Shown in pieces: positions 16,606 through 23,983 of a stretch of 64,000 bases of DNA. Numbering within the stretch: the first letter of the stretch is position 1; each line of letters starts with the position of its first letter. This stretch comes from Lysobacter_K koreensis (GTDB lineage Bacteria > Pseudomonadota > Gammaproteobacteria > Xanthomonadales > Xanthomonadaceae), in NCBI RefSeq assembly GCF_042677045.1, contig NZ_JBHTIH010000002.1, positions 806,001 through 870,000 of the forward strand, given 5' to 3'. The translations under genes and the position numbers were made by a program. The notes beneath the pieces are model-generated. The model made no database searches and was not told where the DNA came from. It saw only the letters and a list, made by a program, of their open reading frames with translations.

Positions 16606-19106
16606 TGAATGCGCCCCACGTGACTCTGGGTACGCATCTGCGCCGCATCAACCGGGTCGCGCTGGCCGCCGCCTTGGGCATCGTGGCCCTGATCGTGGTG
16701 GTCAGCAGCTTCGCACTTGGCCTGATGAACGTACTGGACACGACCCGCGTGCAGGCCAAGGTCGTGGCGGACAATGCCAGTGCGCCGTTGGTTTTCGATG
16801 ACGCCGAGGCGGCGCAGGAACTGCTGCAATCGCTGCGCCACTCGAAGGATATCGAGGCGGCATCGCTCCACACCATCGACGGGAAGGTGTTCAGTCGCTA
16901 TCAGCGCGCGGGCACATCCCGGCGCAGCATGCCGACACCTGCCGCAGGCCAATTCGTGATCCGTCCCGACAGCCTGACGCTCAGTCAGGCGGTGCTGTCG
17001 CCAGAGGGCGAGGTAGGTCGCCTGGTGATCGTCGCCAGCTTGGCCACGCTGTACAAAACGACGGGATGGCTGGCGTCATGTACGGCCCTGGCGATGTTGC
17101 TCGCGTTGGGCGTGAGCACGATGCTGTTGCGTCGGATCAGGACATCGGTGCTGCGGCCGCTGGAGACGCTGAACGAGTCGATGACCAAGATGTCCAGCGA
17201 TGCGGATTTCGACGTATGCGCCGACAGCAGCGAGATATCGGAACTGCAGTCGCTGGGGCAGGCCTTCAACCGCATGATCGAACAGATCCAGGAACGCGAC
17301 GCGCGCAACGCCGCCCTGCTCGGCGCCATTCCCGACCTGCTGTTCGAACTGGATCTCGACGGCCGCTACCTTGACTACCACGCGCCCAACGACCGACTGC
17401 TGGTGGCACCCGGTGCGGGACTCCTCGGCAAGCTGGTGACCGAGGTGCTGCCGCCGATGGCGGCCGAGTGCTGCATGTCGGCCGTGCGCGCTGCAGACGA
17501 GCACGGCTTCTCGGTCGGCAATCAGTTTCAACTGGCGCTCGACAAAGGTGTCTGCTGGTTCGAGCTGTCGGTGTCGCGCAAGGCGGCAGTGGCCGGGCAG
17601 CGCCAGACGTTCATGGTCCTGTCGCGCGACATCACTGCGCACAAGGCAGCCGAGCAAAGCGTCGCGCTGCTGGCGTACTTCGACAGTCTGACCGGATTGC
17701 CCAACCGGGCATCCTTCCTGCAACGCGTGGATCGGGAAATCAAGCGTGCTCAGCACAACAGGACTCGCTTCGGCATCCTGTTCGTGGATCTCGATGGTTT
17801 CAAGAACGTCAACGATACCCTCGGCCATGCTGCCGGCGACCGGGTTCTGCGGATGGCGGCGGACCGGCTGCGCGAAAGCGTGCGCCCTTCCGATGTGGTG
17901 TCGCGCGCCGGTGTCGCTGCGTCGCCTGACATCAAGGTCGAACTTGCGCGCCTGGGCGGCGATGAATTCACGGCCCTGATCCTCGACATCGCGCGCCCGG
18001 AAGATTGCCTCGTCATCGCGCAACGGGTGCTGGAAGCGATGCGCGCGGCTTACCCGATGAACAACAACGAGGTGGTGCTCAGCTGCAGTATTGGCATCGC
18101 GCTATATCCGGACGACGGGGAGGATGGCACTACGCTGCTCGAGCACGCCGACATTGCCATGTACCACGCCAAGGATTCGGGCCGAGACAATTGCCAGTTC
18201 TACAGTGTCTCCCTGACCGAGCGGGCGATACAGCGCATGGAAAGACAAGCCCGGTTGCGGGTCGCGCTGGAGCGCGACGAGTTCAGCCTCGTCTACCAAC
18301 CGCAGGTCGACGCAGCCAGCGGGCGGATCTCGTCGGTGGAGGCGCTGATCCGCTGGACGCATCCCGTGCTGGGCACGATCCCACCGCTGGAGTTCATTCC
18401 GCTGGCCGAGGAGAACGGTGCGATCCTGGCCATCGGCGGGTGGGTGCTGCGCACCGCGTGCGCCGATGCCGTGCGTTGGCAGCGCGACGGGAAGTGCGTG
18501 CGCCTGGCGGTCAATCTGTCGCCATTGCAGCTCAAGGATCCGGACCTGTTGCCGATCGTGCGCGACGCCTTGGCCAGCTCGGGGCTGGCACCGGAGCTGC
18601 TCGAACTGGAGATCACCGAGGGCGCCCTGATGGAGGATACGGCGGCGACGACGCTCGCGCTTGATGCTCTGCGGAACCTCGGCTTGCGGATCGCGCTGGA
18701 CGATTTCGGCACCGAGTATTCGTCGCTGGCCTATCTCAGTCGGATGCCGTTGAACTCGCTCAAGATCGATCGCAGCTTTGTCAGCGACTTGCCGCACTGC
18801 GCCAAGAACCTCGAGATCGTCCGCGCCATCCTCGCGATGTCCCACAGCCTGGGTTTGAGCGTCACCGCCGAGGGTGTGGAAACCGTCGAGCAGATGACCG
18901 CGCTGCTGGACAGGGGCTGCGATGCGTTCCAGGGGTACTACTTCAGCAGGCCGGTTGCCGCCAGCGACATCCCCGCGCTGCTGGACCGCAGCTGGTCGCT
19001 GCACGAAGCGCCGCCGGACGACTCCCGCTGTGCGTGCACGTCGTCAGGCCAGACCTGTCCGATCCACGGCAGCGGGCACGAGCGAAGCGAGATCGTTCCC
19101 GCGTAG
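16605..19106 (+). CDS. Membrane GGDEF-EAL protein with periplasmic sensor, HAMP and PAS
   Basis: An 833-residue protein. Two membrane helices (about 20-40 and 150-170) flank a periplasmic region of CHASE8/YfiN type (KVVADNASAPLVFDDAEAA). HAMP is about 170-230, PAS about 235-350, GGDEF about 355-530 with an intact GGDEF at 451-455, and EAL about 545-800 with EAL at 579-581 and DDFGTEYSSL, so both c-di-GMP synthesis and breakdown look possible. The tail carries CACTSSGQTCPIHGSGH, a small Cys/His cluster that could bind metal. GTG 16605 overlaps the yfiR stop by one base, implying translational coupling. Unlike YfiN, it adds PAS and EAL domains. YfiR would hold it inactive in the periplasm (inference). 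Confidence 0.9.
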   Translation: MNAPHVTLGTHLRRINRVALAAALGIVALIVVVSSFALGLMNVLDTTRVQAKVVADNASAPLVFDDAEAAQELLQSLRHSKDIEAASLHTIDGKVFSRYQRAGTSRRSMPTPAAGQFVIRPDSLTLSQAVLSPEGEVGRLVIVASLATLYKTTGWLASCTALAMLLALGVSTMLLRRIRTSVLRPLETLNESMTKMSSDADFDVCADSSEISELQSLGQAFNRMIEQIQERDARNAALLGAIPDLLFELDLDGRYLDYHAPNDRLLVAPGAGLLGKLVTEVLPPMAAECCMSAVRAADEHGFSVGNQFQLALDKGVCWFELSVSRKAAVAGQRQTFMVLSRDITAHKAAEQSVALLAYFDSLTGLPNRASFLQRVDREIKRAQHNRTRFGILFVDLDGFKNVNDTLGHAAGDRVLRMAADRLRESVRPSDVVSRAGVAASPDIKVELARLGGDEFTALILDIARPEDCLVIAQRVLEAMRAAYPMNNNEVVLSCSIGIALYPDDGEDGTTLLEHADIAMYHAKDSGRDNCQFYSVSLTERAIQRMERQARLRVALERDEFSLVYQPQVDAASGRISSVEALIRWTHPVLGTIPPLEFIPLAEENGAILAIGGWVLRTACADAVRWQRDGKCVRLAVNLSPLQLKDPDLLPIVRDALASSGLAPELLELEITEGALMEDTAATTLALDALRNLGLRIALDDFGTEYSSLAYLSRMPLNSLKIDRSFVSDLPHCAKNLEIVRAILAMSHSLGLSVTAEGVETVEQMTALLDRGCDAFQGYYFSRPVAASDIPALLDRSWSLHEAPPDDSRCACTSSGQTCPIHGSGHERSEIVPA

Positions 19107-19158
19107 CGCGCAAGCTGTACTGCCCCACGCGGTGCACATCGCGCCGCGGTCGACCTGC

Positions 19159-19230
19159 GCAGGCTGGGTCGAGCCGCGGGCGATATCCATCGCCTTACTC
19201 CGTGCAAGATGATGATTGGTTTCGCTGCAG
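19159..19230 (+). repeat. Degenerate GTAGGATGGGT-type repeat
   Basis: GCAGGCTGGGTCGAGCCGCG, then ATATCCATCGCC, then GATGATTGGTTTCGCTGCAG parallels the copies at 8449 and 37002 with many substitutions. It sits just after the GGDEF/EAL gene. Confidence 0.55.
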
Positions 19231-19519
19231 CCGAGGGGCCAACAGGATCCCAAGGACCGCTACCTGGCCTACACGTCTCAGGAACTGGCCGGGCTGGACG
19301 TTCCGCGCGACGTGATCTTCGACGTCTTCGCGCACAAGGCGCGCAGGCAGTGCTGGATCGAGATCCGCGACATCCGCCAGAACGGCGACCAGCGCAACGA
19401 CCTGCAGAACAGCCCTGCGCCGCGCGGTGCTGGCAGCGCGGATCCCCGCGGTGGCGCGCGGACTGGCCGGCAACGCCCGCGACTGCTTCGGCGCCGCCCC
19501 GGATCTCCCCAAGTCCTAG
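19216..19519 (+). pseudogene. Possible gene remnant with a frameshift
   Basis: One frame reads DPKDRYLAYTSQELAGLDVP and FDVFAHKARRQCWIEIRDI with coding-like composition. A different frame then continues LRRAVLAARIPAVARGLAGN and ends DCFGAAPDLPKS before a TAG at 19517. The two halves would join through one indel near 19400. No family is recognised, and the 5' end overlaps a degenerate repeat. The rest of the 19107-19608 gap shows no gene. Confidence 0.3.
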
Positions 19520-19608
19520 GAAGCGCCCCACGCCCCCTGCCAAACGGCCTATGTGATTTGGTGTGGTAGCTAGCTACAGTACCGACACAGTTGGCGTGGG
19601 CCGACGTG

Positions 19609-20505
19609 ATGGATACGCGCATGAGCAGCTGCACCCTGGACCTGGACGGCGTCGGATTTCGCTACAAGGGCGGCCATGACGCCCTGTCGGAGGTGTCGCT
19701 GCGGTTGGAGCGTGGCATCGTCGGGCTGTTGGGTCCGAACGGCGCCGGCAAGTCGACCCTGATGCGCATCCTCGCCACGCTCGCCAAGCCGACCCGGGGC
19801 CGCGTGCAGTGGAACGGCGAGGACACCGCCCGCCGCCCGGATCCGCTGCGCCGCACCCTGGGCTACCTGCCGCAGGACTTCGGCGTGTACCCGATGCTCA
19901 GCGCGCGCGAGTTCCTCGCCTACCTCAGCGCGGTCAAGGGCGTGTCGGCCAAGCGCGCGGCCGCGCGCGTCGACGAATGCCTGGCGCAGGTCGGCCTGTC
20001 CGAGGCCGCCGACCGCCGCCTGGGGGAGTTCTCCGGCGGCATGCGCCAGCGGGTCGGCATCGCCCAGGCCTTGTTGAACGACCCCAAGCTGCTGATCGTC
20101 GACGAGCCGACCGTGGGCCTGGACCCGGAGGAGCGGCTGCGCTTCCGCCACCTGCTGTCCGACCTGGCGGTCGACCGCCTGGTGATCCTGTCCACCCATA
20201 TCGTCTCCGACATCGAGGCCAGCGCCAGTTCGCTGGCGATCATGGCCAAGGGCCGCCTGCTGTTCTCGGGCACCCCCGAAGCGTTGATCGCCGATGCGGC
20301 CGGCCACGTCTGGGAGTGGACCGTGCCGGCCGAGCAGGTCGCCACGGTCCGCGCGCGCCACGTCACCACCGGCTCGCAGCGCCTCGCCGACGGCGTGCGC
20401 CTGCGCCTGGTCGCCGAGCGCGCGCCGTCGGCGGATGCGGTGCCGGTCGCGGCCGGCCTCGAAGACGCGCACCTGTGGCTGGTCGCGCGTGGGGAGAACC
20501 GCTGA
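19609..20505 (+). CDS. ABC-2 type transporter, ATP-binding subunit
   Basis: A 298-residue ATPase: Walker A GPNGAGKST, Q-loop GYLPQDFGVYP, signature FSGGMRQRVGIAQALL, Walker B LLIVDEPTVGLDPEE and an H-loop STHIVSDIE, followed by a roughly 90-residue C-terminal domain as in ABC-2 exporters. It pairs with the permease that begins one base after its stop. The start is uncertain among TTG 19591, ATG 19609 and ATG 19621; all give the same domain. Substrate unknown. Confidence 0.9.
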   Translation: MDTRMSSCTLDLDGVGFRYKGGHDALSEVSLRLERGIVGLLGPNGAGKSTLMRILATLAKPTRGRVQWNGEDTARRPDPLRRTLGYLPQDFGVYPMLSAREFLAYLSAVKGVSAKRAAARVDECLAQVGLSEAADRRLGEFSGGMRQRVGIAQALLNDPKLLIVDEPTVGLDPEERLRFRHLLSDLAVDRLVILSTHIVSDIEASASSLAIMAKGRLLFSGTPEALIADAAGHVWEWTVPAEQVATVRARHVTTGSQRLADGVRLRLVAERAPSADAVPVAAGLEDAHLWLVARGENR

Positions 20506-20506
20506 C

Positions 20507-22084
20507 ATGGAAGCCCTGCGCCGGATCTTTGCAATCCTCGTCGCTGACCTGCGCGAACGCACCCGTACCCGGCGCTTCTGGGTCGTGCTCGGCCTGGTCG
20601 GCATCGCCACCTGGCTCTGCTTCCCGGCGATCGACTCCGGGCAATTGGCCGTCTCCGTCGACGGCGCGCGCGGCCGCTACTCCAGCGCGTGGACGGGTTT
20701 CACGCTCAGCCTGGTCTATTCGACCCTGCTCGCCTGGCTCGGGTTTTATCTGGTGCGCGGCACCGTGTTGCGCGATTTCGACACGCGCGTGTGGCAGTTG
20801 CTGGTGGCCACACCGATGACCCGCGCCGGGTATCTGATTGCGAAGTGGGGCAGCCATATGGCGGTGTTCTCGTTGGTGCTCGCGGTGGGCCTGGCGGTGG
20901 GCGTGCTCGCGCAATGGGTGCGCGGCGAGGACCGCGTGTTCGACCTGGTCGAACTGGTCAAGCCGGTGCTGGTCATCACCCTGCCGGCGCTGTCGCTCAC
21001 CGCGTTCTTCGCGATCGTGTTCGACATGGTGCCGGTGCTGCGACGCACCGGCGGCAACGTGTTGTACTTCTTCGTCTGGCTGCTGCTGTTCGCAGGACTG
21101 TCCACAACCTTCGACCAGGGCGCGGATGCGCCCAGAACGCAGTTCATGAGCGATCCGTCGGGATTCATCCTGGCCAGCCATTCGTTCGCGCACGCGCTCG
21201 CGCACGAAGTCCCGAGCATTGATTTCACCAGCGTTAGCGTCACCATCGGCGTGGGTGAACTGGGCCAGCTCAAGGGCCAGCCGCGCCTGTTCGAGTGGAT
21301 GGCGTGGCACATCGACGCGAGCGTGCTGCCCGGTCGCGTGTTCTGGCTCGCTCTGGGCCTGATCGGCAGCGCCGCGCTGGCGCCGTTTCTCGACCGCGCC
21401 GCGGCCCGCACTGCAGCCGCCCCGGCCGCCGACCACGCCGGCCGCCGCCTGCGCTGGCTCGATCGCGTGCTGGCGCCACTCGAACGCGGCGCGTTCGGCA
21501 CGCTGCTGGCGGCCGAACTGCGGCTCGCCCTGCGCCGCCGCAGCCTGCTGTGGTGGGCGGTGCTGCTGATCGCCGGCATCGTCCAGCTCGCCGGGCCGCT
21601 GCCGACCGCGGCCGCGGCCGCCGTGGTGGCCTGGATGCTCGGCATCGACGTGCATGCACGCGCCCTGCTGCGCGAATCGGAGACGCGCACCGCCGGCCTG
21701 GTGTTCACCGCGCCCGACGCCGCGCGCCGGGTGTCGCTGGCGCGGCTGTGTTCGGCCCTGCTGCTCTCGCTGTTCGCGGTCGCCCCGCTGCTGCTGCGCT
21801 CGCTGGCGACCCCCAGCGGCCTGACGGGCGCCGTGCTGCTGGTCGCCGCCACTGTCGCCGCACTGGGGCTGGCCGGCGGCGCGCTGTTCCGCAGCCCGCG
21901 CCCATACGAACTGGCGATGGTGATGCTGGCCTATGTCGGCGTGCAGGGTTCGGGCCCGCTCGCGGTGACCGCGCTGTCGCCGACGATGCTCACAGGTGTC
22001 GCTGTCGCCCTGGCGGCCAGCCTGCTGCTGCTGTTCACCACCACCCCGAGGCTGGCCGCCGCCAGCCAACGCAACGCGGCCTAG
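20507..22084 (+). CDS. ABC-2 type transporter, membrane subunit
   Basis: A 525-residue integral membrane protein with ten or more hydrophobic segments. A central soluble region (about residues 290-335) separates an N-terminal six-helix ABC-2 half (with WQLLVATPMTRAGYLIAKWG, the coupling-helix region) from a C-terminal membrane block. Such large permeases usually carry both halves in one chain. It forms a dimer-type exporter with the ATPase just upstream. Its stop is immediately followed by the decayed DUF3228 copy. The gene is intact. Confidence 0.85.
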   Translation: MEALRRIFAILVADLRERTRTRRFWVVLGLVGIATWLCFPAIDSGQLAVSVDGARGRYSSAWTGFTLSLVYSTLLAWLGFYLVRGTVLRDFDTRVWQLLVATPMTRAGYLIAKWGSHMAVFSLVLAVGLAVGVLAQWVRGEDRVFDLVELVKPVLVITLPALSLTAFFAIVFDMVPVLRRTGGNVLYFFVWLLLFAGLSTTFDQGADAPRTQFMSDPSGFILASHSFAHALAHEVPSIDFTSVSVTIGVGELGQLKGQPRLFEWMAWHIDASVLPGRVFWLALGLIGSAALAPFLDRAAARTAAAPAADHAGRRLRWLDRVLAPLERGAFGTLLAAELRLALRRRSLLWWAVLLIAGIVQLAGPLPTAAAAAVVAWMLGIDVHARALLRESETRTAGLVFTAPDAARRVSLARLCSALLLSLFAVAPLLLRSLATPSGLTGAVLLVAATVAALGLAGGALFRSPRPYELAMVMLAYVGVQGSGPLAVTALSPTMLTGVAVALAASLLLLFTTTPRLAAASQRNAA

Positions 22085-22250
22085 CACGTGCCACTGGCAG
22101 AACGGCGCCTAGCCAACGAGCACCCGCAGCGGCGGCCCGTCGTTGAGGTGGCGCTCGAATTGCGCCGGCGCGCAGACCGGGACGGGGTTGCGGTGCGGCC
22201 TGCGCGGGCACAGACGGGGGCGGGCGCAGTCGGCTAGGACGATGGACACA
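22085..22250 (-). pseudogene. Decayed 5' fragment of a second DUF3228 gene
   Basis: Collinear without gaps with 7576-7740, the 5' part of the intact DUF3228 gene. Translated leftwards it reads VSIVLADCARPRLCPRR and then CAPAQFERHLNDGPP, against MSIVLTEFARPRLFPRE and CTPAQFERHLNEVPP in the intact gene. The start codon is changed to GTG, a Tyr codon has become TAG, and the rest of the gene is missing. The fragment abuts the ABC permease stop codon. The remaining sequence to 22516 shows no gene. Confidence 0.8.
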
Positions 22251-22516
22251 CGGACCGGACGACGAAGGCGGGCCGAGCATTCGCGGCGACGGGCCTGCGG
22301 GTCAGTCGCAGGCGCGACCGTCTCGTCACCTGCCGTGGCAGCCGGTGAGCTCTGCCTGGCAAGCCGGCATCGCCAACCCCGACGATGAGGCGCACTCAGC
22401 CCGGTTGAGGGCGACAAAATACGTCGGGATCATTTCTCGGGCGGTTGAACGCAGCTCAGGGCGGGCAGAGGCAAGCAATCAACCTTTCCCTTCGTCGCTC
22501 CAATTCAGCGGATCAA

Positions 22517-23299
22517 TCAACCCGAATCCTTTTTTAGACCAGCGACGAACTCCTGCACGCGCGCGGCATCCTCCACGGCATGACCATGCGCGGTGTTGTC
22601 CAGGATGCACCACGCGGGCGCGCGCACCCGGCCACGCTCGCGCAGTACCCGGGCGAGCGCTTCCAGCGCGTCGTCTCCGTAGCGGCTGTAATAGATGCGC
22701 GGAGAGCCGTGCCAGCGCCAGTAGCTCCAGCGCCCCTCAGCCGGTGCTCCCGCAGGATGCGCCGCGGCGGACAATGGCGCCGGGTCGGCGGCCACGCGCG
22801 CAATTGCGAAGCGCTGCCACACAGCCTCCACGTGAGGCTCGAACCAGCTGGCGTGGCGCGGCTCGCACGCCACCGGCACCGCGCAGCGGCGGCGGACCAT
22901 GGCGAAGAACCGGTTCGCCAAGCGCGCATCGAACGCCAGGCTCGGGGGCAACTGGATCAGCACGCCGCCAAACTTGGGTCCCAACCCGGCCACGCTGTCG
23001 AAAAACGTCGTCAGCGCATCGCCCACGCCGTGCAGCCGCGCCTCGTGGGTGATCGCCTTCGGAAGCTTGACCGAGAACCGGAATTGCGCCGGCACACTCG
23101 CCGCCCAGCGTTCGAAGGTGCGCGGCTGGTGCGGGCGGTAGAACGTCGAGTTGATCTCGGTCACGTCGAAGCGCGTGGCATACCGGGCCAGGTGGCTGTC
23201 GCCTTCGCCAAACAACTGGGCATGCCGTGTGGGGATCGACCAGCCGGCGCAGCCGATGCGGACGCGGGGATCGCGGGAGCTGGTCATGGCAGGCGGCAT
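22517..23299 (-). CDS. DUF72 family protein
   Basis: A 260-residue protein with the DUF72 pattern: RVRIGCAGWSIPT at the N-terminus, VTEINSTFYRPHQPRTFERW, FRFSVKLPKAITHEARL, GVLIQLPPSLAFDA, EPRHASWF and a YYSRYGDDALEALA C-terminal block. The fold is a TIM-barrel-like one with unknown activity. ATG 23299 follows an AAGG-type site; ATG 23287 is also possible. It has been placed between the decayed DUF3228 and PPOX copies, splitting what was once a divergent pair. Confidence 0.85.
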   Translation of the reverse strand: MPPAMTSSRDPRVRIGCAGWSIPTRHAQLFGEGDSHLARYATRFDVTEINSTFYRPHQPRTFERWAASVPAQFRFSVKLPKAITHEARLHGVGDALTTFFDSVAGLGPKFGGVLIQLPPSLAFDARLANRFFAMVRRRCAVPVACEPRHASWFEPHVEAVWQRFAIARVAADPAPLSAAAHPAGAPAEGRWSYWRWHGSPRIYYSRYGDDALEALARVLRERGRVRAPAWCILDNTAHGHAVEDAARVQEFVAGLKKDSG

Positions 23300-23409
23300 C
23301 CGCACGCGATTACCTTGGCCATTGCGCTTCCTCCGCGTTGGGTGCCTTCGCTACATAGTGCACCGAGATTTCTTCGGCACAGCAGTCAGGGGAATCAGGC
23401 CGCGTCGCG

Positions 23410-23685
23410 CGTCATTGGCGTTGCGGTCTCGGCCGCGCCGGTACACCGGCAGGCCCACCCCACCACGGACGCCGCGCAGGCAAATGCCACCGAACTTGAA
23501 GCCGGGCTCTGGAAGCCTTGGCAAGGACGCATCGTGTTGCTCGGCGCCAACGGCGTCGAGCCGCGGCCGATGACCGCGCGGGCCGAGGACGGGCGCGCGC
23601 CGCCGTGGTTCGCCACCGCCCGCGACACCGAACTGGCGCAGGGGCTGGAGGGTAGCCGCGCATATGCCACCTCCGCCGCGATCGG
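23410..23685 (+). pseudogene. Decayed copy of the PPOX-like gene
   Basis: Closely similar to 7862-8130, including the shared upstream stretch (TTGGCGTTGCG, CGGCCGCGCCGGTACACC). The translated fragment reads ATELEAGLWKPW, LLGANGVEPRPMTARAEDG and DTELAQGLEGSR, matching the intact protein. Both candidate ATG starts have been lost, small indels are present, and similarity ends near 23685, so about half the gene is missing. The stretch from here to 23983 shows no other gene. Confidence 0.8.
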
Positions 23686-23983
23686 AACGAGCGACGTGAA
23701 CATTCCCGTGCAGGCGACGCTGGTACAACCAAGGCACGTGCCCCCTCCCCGGTTTCGCCGCCCCCTCGCAGCGCACCGGAGCGGTCGGATCGCGGGAGCC
23801 ATCGCCGATTCCTGTCCGTACGACCTGCGGGGCGGATTGCCTCCAGTACCCGAGATGCCTAGATTTCCAGCACATGACCAGTGACCTGTCCTTCTCGATG
23901 CCAAATCCAGCCCCAACGCGTCTGTTTCCCGGCTTCATGGCCAACGCGAGAGTGCCAACTGCAACCTGCTGGGCATTGTCGTC

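Noticed and set aside
22580..23884. 434-residue plus-strand frame covering DUF72 and the PPOX remnant
   Set aside because: The first part is antisense to DUF72 and only the last part resembles PPOX; it is a chance fusion of a shadow with a remnant.
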